64,000 bases of DNA from DATCLS01 sp035265325 (GTDB taxonomy: Bacteria > Actinomycetota > Acidimicrobiia > Acidimicrobiales > VFJN01): contig DATFOS010000143.1 in NCBI GenBank assembly GCA_035265325.1, positions 1 to 64,000 on the forward strand, in the 5' to 3' direction. The translations under genes and the position numbers were made by a program. The notes under the pieces were generated by a model that saw only the letters and a list, made by a program, of their open reading frames with translations, was not told the DNA's origin and made no database searches. Positions 34,988 through 42,401 of the stretch are shown one piece after another. The first letter of the stretch is position 1, and each line of letters begins with the position of its first letter.

Positions 34988-35694
34988 GACGCCCTCGTGG
35001 CCGTCAGGAGCTGGGCGATGCCGACCGAGAAGACCGTCCGCTCGACGTCGACGAAGCCGGCGGCCCGGATCATCGCCAGCAGGTCGTCCGGCTCGGGGAG
35101 GTAGGCGACCGAGCGCGGGAGGTAGCGGTAGGCGCCGCCGTCGGACAGCAGCCCGCCGATCAGCGGCACCACCTTGCCGAAGTAGACGGCGTGGCCGGCG
35201 CGCAGGACCGGGTTGGGCGGCGTGGCCACCTCCAGCAGGGCGATGCGGCCGCCGGGGCGGACGGCCCGGGCGATCGAAGCCAGGAACGGCTCGAGCGCCA
35301 CGAAGTTCCGCAGGGCGAAGCCGCACGTCACGCCGTCGAGGCCGCCGTCGCGTACGGGCAGCGACAGGGCGTCGCCCTGGACCAGCGGCACCCGCGTCCG
35401 GGCGTTGGCCAGCATCCCGAAGGACAGGTCGACGCCGATCGGCGACAGGCCCGAGTCCTTCAGCTCGTCGCACAGGTCGCCGGTCCCGCAGGCCAGGTCG
35501 GCGACCACGGAGCCCGCGGACAAGCCCAGCGCCCGCACCGTCTTGCGGCGCCAGCCCACGTCCATCCGGAAGGTCATGACCCGGTTCACGAGGTCGTAGC
35601 GCGGGGCGATGGCGTCGAACATCGCCCGCACCGCCTTCACCTTCTCCTCCCCCTGGGGCAGCGGTTCGGTGGCGGCGGGCGAGGTGGGGGGCAT
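34984..35694 (-). CDS. menG: Demethylmenaquinone methyltransferase (UbiE/MenG)
   Basis: The 236-residue class I methyltransferase shows the UbiE/MenG signatures: MFDAIAPRYDLVNRVMTFRMD, the SAM loop VVADLACGTGDLCDEL, and RALRPGG-type and YRYLPRSVAYLPEPDDL blocks. It methylates demethylmenaquinone, the product of MenA, as the last step of the pathway. ATG 35694 is preferred to ATG 35703 because TAGCAT lies 7 bases before it. The stop overlaps the menF start by 4 bases, so first and last steps of the pathway are in one transcript. Confidence 0.93.
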   Translation of the reverse strand: MPPTSPAATEPLPQGEEKVKAVRAMFDAIAPRYDLVNRVMTFRMDVGWRRKTVRALGLSAGSVVADLACGTGDLCDELKDSGLSPIGVDLSFGMLANARTRVPLVQGDALSLPVRDGGLDGVTCGFALRNFVALEPFLASIARAVRPGGRIALLEVATPPNPVLRAGHAVYFGKVVPLIGGLLSDGGAYRYLPRSVAYLPEPDDLLAMIRAAGFVDVERTVFSVGIAQLLTATRAS

Positions 35695-35701
35695 CCCCGT
35701 C

Positions 35702-35707
35702 ATGCTA
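35702..35707 (-). promoter_or_regulatory. Putative -10 box of menG-menF (TAGCAT)
   Basis: Minus-strand TAGCAT ends 7 bases before ATG 35694 and overlaps the alternative ATG at 35703, arguing against that start. Confidence 0.45.
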
Positions 35708-35769
35708 CGGAGCCGTCGCTCGCCCGGCCGACAACCCCTGGTCGGGGGCCGCACCGTGTCCGGACCGCG

Positions 35770-35775
35770 TACGCT
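35770..35775 (+). promoter_or_regulatory. Putative -10 box of the M50 protease gene (TACGCT)
   Basis: TACGCT ends 6 bases before GTG 35782. Confidence 0.5.
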
Positions 35776-35781
35776 GCGCCC

Positions 35782-37185
35782 GTGAACTCGCGAGCGCACT
35801 TCCGGATCTTCGGCGTCCCGGTGCGGGTCGAACCGTTCTTCGTCATCGTCGCCGTGCTGTTCGGCATGCAGCTCGAGCCGCTCTGGCTCGTGTTCGCCTG
35901 GGTGCTGATCACGTTCCTGGCGATCCTGATCCACGAGTTGGGCCACGCCTTCACCTTCCGTGCCTTCGGGCAGCGCTCGGCGGTGGTGCTCCACGGGTTC
36001 GGCGGCTTCACGGTCCCGACGGGCGCGCGGGTGCGCCTGTCCCGCGGCAAGTCGATCGTCGTCAGCCTGTCCGGGGCGATCGTCCAGCTGCTGGTGGTGT
36101 GGCTGCCCGCCCGCTTCGCGTCGCAGACCGACTGGGCTCAGGCCGAGGGGCGCGCCTGGGCCTTCTCCGACGACTTCAGCTGGTGGCCGATCCTCGAGAT
36201 CCTGCAGTTCGTGGGCCTGTGGTGGGCGGTGTTCAACCTGCTGCCGATCCGTCCGCTCGACGGCGGCCACGTCTCCGAGGAGCTGATCGGCTTCGAGAAC
36301 GCCTGCCGGCTGTCGATCGCCGCCGCCGCAGTGGCCGCCTTCGTCGCCTACCGCGAGTTCACGTTCTTCGGCCTCTTGTTCTTCGCCCTGCTCGGGTTCC
36401 TGAACTTCCGGGACCTGCGCGAGGGCCGGCACGCCACCGCCTTCGACATCGAGGCGCCCCAGGCCGCCGGCGGCGGCCCACCGGGCAAGGCGGGGAAGGC
36501 GAACCCCCGCAACCCCCTCCGCAAGCCGTCGCGCCGTCGCGGCGGCGCCAACCTGCAGGTCGTGCGCCCGCCGGGTGGGGGGCCCGTGCCCGACCTCACG
36601 CCGCGGCCCCGCAGCGGCGAATCCGAGTCGCTGGCCTGGAACGCCCTGCGCAGCGGCGACGGCGCGAAGGCCTCGTCGATCATCGAGCGGGCCGGCGGCG
36701 GGGTGAACCCCTTCCTCCGCGCCAGCGCCGCGCTGCTGGTCGGCCCGGCCGAGATGGCTGACGACCTGTTCGAGTCGGCCTACCGCACCGAGCCGGGCGG
36801 CCCGCCCAACCTGGTCCCGGCCACGCTCCTGGCCGACCAGGGCCGGGCGGTCGCGGTGGCGTCGCGCCTCGTCGAGGCCAAGCCGGAGGGCCTCGAGGCG
36901 GCCGGCGGGCTCCAGACCCACCTGCACTACGCCGAGCGCTTCCGCGCCGCCGCCGAGGTGGGCGAGAAGGTGTTCGAGGCCGGGCCGCGCAGCAAGGCGC
37001 AGACGGCGTTCGAGGTCGCGTGCTCGTGGGCACGGGCCGGGAACGCCGACGTCGCCCTGCGCTGGGTGGGCATCGCCGTCGACGCCGGGTTCCGGGCGCC
37101 GGGCCTGCTCGACAGCGAGCCCGACCTGGCGCCCGTCCGCTCGCTGCCCGGGTGGGCCGCGGTCCGGTCGCGCCTCTCGGCCTAG
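35782..37185 (+). CDS. Site-2-type (M50) membrane metalloprotease with a helical C-terminal extension
   Basis: The 467-residue protein has zinc ligands in ILIHELGHAFTF (HELGH at 51-55) and the second motif FNLLPIRPLDGGHV (Asp161), both within membrane segments, as in site-2 proteases. Hydrophobic segments lie near 18-30, 33-50, 92-110, 136-155 and 172-210. Residues about 225-280 are a Gly/Pro/Arg-rich linker, and about 280-467 a soluble all-helical region resembling TPR repeats (ESLAWNALRSGDGAKASSII, FEVACSWARAGNADVALRWV). Family members cut membrane-bound substrates such as anti-sigma factors; no such partner is adjacent. GTG 35782 with TACGCT upstream fixes the start. It converges with the MaoC gene. 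Confidence 0.87.
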   Translation: MNSRAHFRIFGVPVRVEPFFVIVAVLFGMQLEPLWLVFAWVLITFLAILIHELGHAFTFRAFGQRSAVVLHGFGGFTVPTGARVRLSRGKSIVVSLSGAIVQLLVVWLPARFASQTDWAQAEGRAWAFSDDFSWWPILEILQFVGLWWAVFNLLPIRPLDGGHVSEELIGFENACRLSIAAAAVAAFVAYREFTFFGLLFFALLGFLNFRDLREGRHATAFDIEAPQAAGGGPPGKAGKANPRNPLRKPSRRRGGANLQVVRPPGGGPVPDLTPRPRSGESESLAWNALRSGDGAKASSIIERAGGGVNPFLRASAALLVGPAEMADDLFESAYRTEPGGPPNLVPATLLADQGRAVAVASRLVEAKPEGLEAAGGLQTHLHYAERFRAAAEVGEKVFEAGPRSKAQTAFEVACSWARAGNADVALRWVGIAVDAGFRAPGLLDSEPDLAPVRSLPGWAAVRSRLSA

Positions 37186-37213
37186 GGCGGGCCCGGCGGT
37201 GTCCAGCGCACTG

Positions 37214-37672
37214 TCAGGCGTAGTAGCGGTAGACGACGTCGGCGACGCAGCTCGGCTTGGTGGCGTCCTCGGTCTCGAGGGTGGCGCGCACCGTCAGCTG
37301 GACGCCGCCCGTCACCTCCTCGAGCCCGACCAGCTCGCCGCTCATGCGCAGCTTGGCCCCGACCGGGACCGGCGACGGGAAGCGGACCTTCTCGCAGCCG
37401 TAGTTCACGCCCATCGAGATCCCGTGCACGACGAGGATCTGCGGCAGCAGGACGGGGATCAGCGACAGCGTCAGGTAGCCGTGGGCGATCGGCCCGCCGA
37501 ACGGGCTCTCCCGCCGGGCGCGCTCGGGGTCGACGTGGATCCACTGGTGGTCGCCGGTGGCCTCGGCGAAGAGGTTCACCCGCTCCTGGGTGACCTCCGT
37601 GTAGTCGGTGCTCCCCAGCTGCGTGCCGACCAGGTCCCGCAGGCCGTCGATGCCGTTCACCGTCGTCGTCAT
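37214..37672 (-). CDS. MaoC-like (R)-specific enoyl-CoA hydratase
   Basis: The 152-residue single hot-dog protein contains the hydratase-2 motif FAEATGDHQWIHVDPERARR, with the catalytic Asp/His pair, and GPIAHGYLTLSLIPVLLPQI. Members hydrate trans-2-enoyl-CoA to (R)-3-hydroxyacyl-CoA. ATG 37672 is chosen because CAAGAT lies 7 bases upstream and the family normally begins near here; ATG 37699 in the same frame is an alternative that adds 9 residues. It is divergent from the nucleotidyltransferase gene, with 42 bases between starts. Genes for a matching beta-oxidation or polyester pathway are not in the window. Confidence 0.9.
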   Translation of the reverse strand: MTTTVNGIDGLRDLVGTQLGSTDYTEVTQERVNLFAEATGDHQWIHVDPERARRESPFGGPIAHGYLTLSLIPVLLPQILVVHGISMGVNYGCEKVRFPSPVPVGAKLRMSGELVGLEEVTGGVQLTVRATLETEDATKPSCVADVVYRYYA

Positions 37673-37714
37673 GTGGGCGATCTTGCCAAAGCTCACCATG
37701 ACTGACCCGGTGCG

Positions 37715-38500
37715 ATGACCGTCGACCGGGACGGGCTCTGCGGCGTCGCCCTGGCCGCCGGCGCCGGGCTGCGGCTCCGCCCGCTGACCCGGCTGCGGCC
37801 CAAGCCGCTGTGCCCGGTCGGCGGCGTGCCGCTGCTCGACCTGGCGCTGGGCCGGCTCCGCTCGGTCACCCCGGCCGTGGCGGTCAACGTCCACCACGAC
37901 CGCGAGGCGATCGAGGACCACGTGGCGGCGTCCGCCGCGGCGGACGGGCCGGTCCACCTGTCGGTCGAGGAGCCCGAGGCCCTCGGGACCGCCGGCGCCC
38001 TCGGCCACCTCCGGGCCTGGGCCGACGGCCGGGCCGTGGTGGTGGTCAACGCCGACACGTGGGCCCCCGGCACGCTCGGGCCGCTGGTCGCCGGCTGGGA
38101 CGGCGAGCGGATGCGCCTGGCCCTCGCCGGCGACGACGGGCTGCGGCCGACGAGCCGCGTGGCGGCGGCCGTCATGCCGTGGTCCGAGGTGGCGCCGCTG
38201 GCCGCCGAGCCCAGCGGCCTGTACGAGATGTCGTGGCGGCGGGCGGCGGCCGAGGGCCGGCTCGACGTGGTCCCGTGGGACGGCCCGGTCCTCGACTGCG
38301 GTACTCCGGCCCGCTACCTCCACGCCAACCTCACCGCCACCGGCGGGGGGCCGGCGATCGACCCGGAGGCCGACGTGGCGGACACGGCGGTCGTGACCCG
38401 CAGCGTCGTGTGGGCCGGCGCCGAGGTGGCGCCGGGCGAGACGCTCATCGACGCCATCCGGGCCGCCCGGCTGACCGTGCTCGTCCGCGAGAGCCGCTGA
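37715..38500 (+). CDS. Sugar-phosphate nucleotidyltransferase
   Basis: The 261-residue protein starts with the nucleotidyltransferase signature VALAAGAGLRLRPLTRLRPKPLCPVGGVPLLD. Metal-binding Asp is probable in VVVVNADTWAPG, and LDCGTPARYLHANL fits the sugar-phosphate side. It resembles NDP-hexose, mannose-1-phosphate guanylyl- or MurNAc-1-phosphate uridylyl-transferases. It ends after VADTAVVTRSVVWAGAEVAPGETL, a short left-handed helix start. Which nucleotide and sugar it uses cannot be told. It is convergent with the methyltransferase gene 22 bases downstream. Confidence 0.83.
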   Translation: MTVDRDGLCGVALAAGAGLRLRPLTRLRPKPLCPVGGVPLLDLALGRLRSVTPAVAVNVHHDREAIEDHVAASAAADGPVHLSVEEPEALGTAGALGHLRAWADGRAVVVVNADTWAPGTLGPLVAGWDGERMRLALAGDDGLRPTSRVAAAVMPWSEVAPLAAEPSGLYEMSWRRAAAEGRLDVVPWDGPVLDCGTPARYLHANLTATGGGPAIDPEADVADTAVVTRSVVWAGAEVAPGETLIDAIRAARLTVLVRESR

Positions 38501-38522
38501 GCCGCCGCCCGGGGCAGCCCGC

Positions 38523-39275
38523 CTACGCCCGCTCGAACACGAGGAGGGGGTAGGCGATGCGGCGCCGGCGGGGACGGTCCGGCTCGGGCAGGGCGTGCAG
38601 GGCCGCCGTGGCCCGGGCGATGGCGTCGTCGCCCTCCGCCTTGCCCAGGCCCCAAAGGCCGGCGAGGTCGCGTCCCTCGAGGCCGCGGGCGGCGTCGGAC
38701 GGCGACTGGTCGACCTCCAGCACCCACGACGAGCGGGACACCAGCCGGAGGCCCTGGGACGCGTTGCGCAGCGCCACGTCGGCCGGTCGTTCGTTCCACG
38801 GGTGGAGGGCGGCCAGCCGGCGCTCGATGGCCCCCACCTCGTCGCCGGCGGCGGCCTCGTGCGGGCCCGTGACCAGCACGAGGCGCCCGCCCCGGCGCAG
38901 CACGCGGGCGACCTCGGCGGTGACCTGCCGGTCGGGCACGAGCTGCAGCCAGACCAGGTAGGCGGCGTCGAACACGCCGGCCGGGAAGGGGAGCGCCTGG
39001 GCGTCCGCCCGGGCGGCGGCCCCCATCAGCCGGCGCGACGCCCGCCGCAGCCGGACCGGCGACAGGTCGACCCCGGCGACCCACCGCCCGTCGGACTGCA
39101 CGGCGCTGGCCACGACCCCGGCGCCCACGCCGACCTCCAGCGTGCGCTGGTCGACCCGGGCCGGCCCGAGGTGGCGCCACAGCGTCTCGGCCAGCGCCAG
39201 GCCGCGGCGTTCGCCGCCGCGCAGGATCTCGAACAGGTCGTCCGTGGTGTCGACGGCGACCGGTCGGTCGGTCAT
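38523..39275 (-). CDS. SAM-dependent class I methyltransferase, substrate unknown
   Basis: The 250-residue protein has SAM motif I in TLEVGVGAGVVASAV, an acidic residue after strand 2 (WVAGVDLSPVRLRRAS) and VARVLRRGGRLVLVTGP as the post-motif block. It resembles UbiE/Coq5-like small-molecule methyltransferases, but no specific group is recognised. The C-terminal ARATAALHALPEPDRPRRRR is basic. ATG 39275 overlaps the rlmN stop by 4 bases (ATGA), so rlmN and this gene are one operon. The larger open frame that reads on through rlmN is a shadow. Confidence 0.8.
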   Translation of the reverse strand: MTDRPVAVDTTDDLFEILRGGERRGLALAETLWRHLGPARVDQRTLEVGVGAGVVASAVQSDGRWVAGVDLSPVRLRRASRRLMGAAARADAQALPFPAGVFDAAYLVWLQLVPDRQVTAEVARVLRRGGRLVLVTGPHEAAAGDEVGAIERRLAALHPWNERPADVALRNASQGLRLVSRSSWVLEVDQSPSDAARGLEGRDLAGLWGLGKAEGDDAIARATAALHALPEPDRPRRRRIAYPLLVFERA

Positions 39276-40450
39276 CCGGCCGTCGCGTCCGCCCGCCCGG
39301 CGGTGCCGGCGTCCCGCCGGCCGATCGTGACCGGGGCCGGCCCGGCCCCGCGCCCGGCGGGCGCGGTGGAGCCGCCGCGGCGGTGCCGATCCCGCCGGCC
39401 GTTCGCCGGCCCCCCGCCGGCCGCGCCCAGGTCGGCCGCCCGGGCCGCCAGCTGGCCGCAGGCGGCGTCGATGGCCGTGCCCCGGTTGCGGCGGACCGTG
39501 GCGTTCACGCCCAGGGCGTCCAGCCACTCCCGGAACGCCGCCACGCCGGCCGCCGGCGTGCCCTGCGTGGGGTAGCCCGGCGTCCGGTTGAGTGGGATGA
39601 GGTTCACGTGGGCCGGCAGCGGCAGGCCCCGGGCCAGCTCGGCCAGGCGGCGGGCGTCCTCGCGGCGGTCGTTGACGCCGTCGATCATCGCCCACTCGAA
39701 CGACAGCCGGCGGCCCTTGGCCCGCAGGTACTCGGCGCAGGCGCTCATCAGCACGGCGAGCGGGTAGCGCTTGTTGATCGGGACCAGCTGGCTGCGCAGC
39801 TGGTCGTCGGCGGCGTGGAGCGAGACGGCCAGGTTGACCGGCAGCTCCTCGGCGGCGAGCCGCCGGATGCCCGGCACCAGCCCGACCGTCGACAGCGTGA
39901 GGTGGCGGGCGGACAGCCCGAGGTCCTCGTGGAGGCGCACCACGGCGGGCCACACCCGGTCGTAGTTGGCGAGCGGCTCGCCCATGCCCATGAAGACGAC
40001 GTTGCCGAGCCGCCGGTCCTCGTCGCGGGCGCGGCGCGCGGCGGCGACGACCTGCTCGACGACCTCGCCGGTGGTCAGGTGGCGGGTGAAGCCGGCCTGG
40101 CCCGTGGCGCAGAAACCGCACCCCATGGCGCAGCCGGCCTGCGTGGACACACACACGGTGGTGCGGTCGCGGTAGTGCATGAGCACCGTCTCGACCCGGG
40201 CGCCGCCGTCCAGCTCGAACAGCCACTTCACGGTCGCCCCGCCGTCGCCGACGGACTCGGCGACCGGCGTCAGCGCCGGCGGCAGCTCCTCGTCGAGCCG
40301 GGCGCGCAGCCCCTTGGGCAGCGTGGTCAGCTCGGACGGGCCGGCGAGCTGGCGGTAGAGCCCGTCCCAGACCTGGTCGGTGCGGTAGCGGGGCTCACCG
40401 GCGAGTAGGGCGGCGAGCCCGGCACGATCGGGCTCGTAGCGCGTGGGCAC
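39272..40450 (-). CDS. rlmN: Dual-specificity RNA methyltransferase RlmN (23S rRNA A2503 / tRNA A37)
   Basis: The radical-SAM enzyme has the cluster motif CVSTQAGCAMGCGFCATGQAG (C-x3-C-x2-C), GNVVFMGMGEPLANYDRV, and the C-terminal catalytic Cys in GTAIDAACGQLA. It installs 2-methyladenosine in 23S rRNA and certain tRNAs. GTG 40450 (392 residues) is preferred: TAGCGT lies 8 bases upstream and would overlap the alternative TTG 40459. About 45 residues after the normal end are a Gly/Arg/Ala-rich tail (GGGPANGRRDRHRRGG) unusual for RlmN and perhaps RNA-binding. It is cotranscribed with the methyltransferase gene downstream. Confidence 0.95.
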   Translation of the reverse strand: MPTRYEPDRAGLAALLAGEPRYRTDQVWDGLYRQLAGPSELTTLPKGLRARLDEELPPALTPVAESVGDGGATVKWLFELDGGARVETVLMHYRDRTTVCVSTQAGCAMGCGFCATGQAGFTRHLTTGEVVEQVVAAARRARDEDRRLGNVVFMGMGEPLANYDRVWPAVVRLHEDLGLSARHLTLSTVGLVPGIRRLAAEELPVNLAVSLHAADDQLRSQLVPINKRYPLAVLMSACAEYLRAKGRRLSFEWAMIDGVNDRREDARRLAELARGLPLPAHVNLIPLNRTPGYPTQGTPAAGVAAFREWLDALGVNATVRRNRGTAIDAACGQLAARAADLGAAGGGPANGRRDRHRRGGSTAPAGRGAGPAPVTIGRRDAGTAGRADATAG

Positions 40451-40458
40451 GTCCGTCA

Positions 40459-40464
40459 ACGCTA
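40459..40464 (-). promoter_or_regulatory. Putative -10 box of rlmN (TAGCGT)
   Basis: Minus-strand TAGCGT ends 8 bases before GTG 40450. It overlaps the TTG at 40459, so it helps to decide the start. Confidence 0.45.
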
Positions 40465-40529
40465 GCGACAGCCGGGGCCGGGCGGGCCCGTGTGCGGCCG
40501 GCCATCCGGTGTGGCGGCCGGACGGTGGG

Positions 40530-40535
40530 TAGCGT
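40530..40535 (+). promoter_or_regulatory. Putative -10 box of the VIT-family transporter gene (TAGCGT)
   Basis: TAGCGT ends 7 bases before GTG 40543. A minus-strand box with the same sequence serves rlmN about 70 bases away. Confidence 0.5.
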
Positions 40536-40542
40536 CCGTGTC

Positions 40543-41325
40543 GTGAGCGCGGACGCCTCCGAGGACGCCGCCGGGCACCGTCACGTGGACGGGCACCGGC
40601 CCCCGGCCGGGCGAGAGGACCGCCTCGTCCACCCCGAGCACCACCACAGGGACGTGCAGGGCGGCTCGGCCCGCGCCGCCGTGTTCGGGGTGAGCGACGG
40701 GCTGGTGTCCAACATGGGGCTGATCCTGGGAGTTGCCGGGGCCGACCCGGCGCCGGCCGTCGTCCGCCTGGCGGGGATGGCCGGCCTCGTGGCCGGGGCG
40801 ATCTCGATGGCGGCCGGCGAATTCAACTCCATGCAGGTCCAGACCGAGCTGCTGCGCCGCGAGCTGTCCATCGAGGCCGCCGAGCTCGACCGCCGTCCCC
40901 AGCACGAGACGGACGAGCTGGCCCGCGTGTACGAGGCCCGCGGCCTGCCGCCCGGCCAGGCCCACGACGTGGCCGAGGCCCTGATGCGCGACCCGGACGC
41001 CGCCCTCCAGGCCCACGCCCGCGAGGAGCTGGGCATCGACCCCGAGCGGCTCGGCTCGCCGTGGGGCGCGGCCACGTCGTCGTTCGTGGCGTTCGGGATC
41101 GGGGCGCTCGTGCCGCTGCTGCCGTGGTTCGTGGCGGGCGGGCGGGCGGCGACGGTGGCGTCGCTGATCCTCGGCGTGATCGCCGCCGTGCTGGTGGGCG
41201 CCCTGATCGCCGGCTCGACCGGGCGCCCGCCGAGCCGGGCCATCGTCCGGCAGGTTCTGTTTACGGTCGTGCCGGCGGCGGTGACGTACGTGATCGGCAT
41301 GGTCCTGGGCGTCGGCGTCACCTGA
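40543..41325 (+). CDS. VIT1/CCC1-family iron/manganese transporter
   Basis: The 260-residue protein has five hydrophobic helices in the VIT arrangement: AVFGVSDGLVSNMGLILGVAGA (about 45-66), GMAGLVAGAISMAAGEFNSMQVQ (about 78-100), then a cytosolic helical insertion (about 100-170; ELLRRELSIEAAELDRRP), which in the family binds metal ions, and three C-terminal helices. The N-terminal 40 residues are His-rich (HRHVDGHRPP, HPEHHHRD), a possible metal-binding tail. It probably exports or stores Fe2+ or Mn2+ across the membrane. The GTG start has TAGCGT 7 bases upstream and is divergent from rlmN. Confidence 0.88.
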   Translation: MSADASEDAAGHRHVDGHRPPAGREDRLVHPEHHHRDVQGGSARAAVFGVSDGLVSNMGLILGVAGADPAPAVVRLAGMAGLVAGAISMAAGEFNSMQVQTELLRRELSIEAAELDRRPQHETDELARVYEARGLPPGQAHDVAEALMRDPDAALQAHAREELGIDPERLGSPWGAATSSFVAFGIGALVPLLPWFVAGGRAATVASLILGVIAAVLVGALIAGSTGRPPSRAIVRQVLFTVVPAAVTYVIGMVLGVGVT

Positions 41326-41364
41326 CCCGGGCCCGGGCCGTCCACGCGTCCCCGACCGAGCCTT

Positions 41365-42330
41365 TCAGGCTGGGGAGACCTCGCCGGCGAACGCCCTGTC
41401 GACGTGGTGGAGCGTGAAGCCGAGCCGCTCGTAGAGGCGCACGGCGGGCTCGTTCGTGGCGTCCACGTAGAGCATCCCGACGGTGAGCCCCTGCTTGGCC
41501 AGGTAGTCGAGGCCCGCCAGCGTGAGCTTGCGGCCGAGGCCCAGCCCGGCGGCGGTCGGGTCCACGGCGATGACGTAGATCTCGCCGAGGGGCGGCTCGC
41601 GGTCGGCGTGGACCTTGGTCCAGCAGAAGCCCGCCAGCCGCCCATGCCACTCGTGGAGGAGGAAACCCTCCGGGTCGAACCAGTCCTCGGCCTCGTGCCG
41701 GCGGACCTCCTCGACCGTCCACCCGCTCTGCTCGGGGTGCCAGGCGAACGCCTTGTTGTTCACCCGGACCCAGGCCTCCTCGTCCTCGCCGGGCCGGAAC
41801 GGGCGGGTCTCGATCTCGAACGGCTCGCCGACCGGCAGCGGCCGTCGCATCTGCCACAGGTCGCGGCTGAACTCGAGCCCGACGGCCTCGGCGAGCTTGC
41901 CGTGGGCGTCGGTGGCGAACAGGGCCCACAGGTGGACCGGCCCGCCGCCCTGCCGCGCCACCTCGGCGAACGCCGCCGTCAGCAGTTCGGTGCCGAGGGG
42001 CACGAGGTCGCCACGGGCGGACGGCGCCACGACCAGCTCGGCCTCCCACCGCCGGTCGGCGCGGACGACCTGGGCGTAGGCCGCCAGCCGGGCGCCGTCG
42101 CCGGCCGCCTCGGCGGCCTCGCCGCTCGTCCCGCCGGCCTGGGCCAGGACCGCCACCGTGCCGGGATGCCCCGCGGTGGGCGTCTCGGAGCGGCCGGCCG
42201 CCACCTGGGCGAGCCGGTGGGCGTCGATGCCGTCCTGGCCGTCGTCGGCGGTGGCCGCCTCGGCCACGAGCGCCCGCACCGCGGCCAGCTCCGCCGCGTC
42301 CAACCCGTTCCCTGTCCTCACCCGATGCAC
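41365..42330 (-). CDS. mshD: Mycothiol acetyltransferase (mycothiol synthase)
   Basis: The 321-residue protein consists of two GNAT-like domains, the family architecture. The N-terminal domain is weaker (ELVVAPSARGDLVPLGTELL); the C-terminal domain is canonical (LGEIYVIAVDPTAAGLGLGRKLTLAGLDYL and YVDATNEPAVRLYERLGFTL). The NNKAFAWHPEQSGWTVEEV block is a strong MshD marker. It acetylates Cys-GlcN-Ins with acetyl-CoA, the last step of mycothiol synthesis, so the host should use mycothiol as its thiol buffer. GTG 42330 is supported by TAGCCT 6 bases upstream. It converges with the VIT-transporter gene. Confidence 0.93.
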   Translation of the reverse strand: MHRVRTGNGLDAAELAAVRALVAEAATADDGQDGIDAHRLAQVAAGRSETPTAGHPGTVAVLAQAGGTSGEAAEAAGDGARLAAYAQVVRADRRWEAELVVAPSARGDLVPLGTELLTAAFAEVARQGGGPVHLWALFATDAHGKLAEAVGLEFSRDLWQMRRPLPVGEPFEIETRPFRPGEDEEAWVRVNNKAFAWHPEQSGWTVEEVRRHEAEDWFDPEGFLLHEWHGRLAGFCWTKVHADREPPLGEIYVIAVDPTAAGLGLGRKLTLAGLDYLAKQGLTVGMLYVDATNEPAVRLYERLGFTLHHVDRAFAGEVSPA

Positions 42331-42336
42331 CCCGGC

Positions 42337-42342
42337 AGGCTA
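42337..42342 (-). promoter_or_regulatory. Putative -10 box of mshD (TAGCCT)
   Basis: Minus-strand TAGCCT ends 6 bases before GTG 42330, separating mshD from the upstream CapA-like gene. Confidence 0.5.
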
Positions 42343-42401
42343 CGACCGCGGAGCGCCCCACCGGCGCATCCCGGGCCACGCTCGGTGGGGGCGCCAGCCC
42401 G

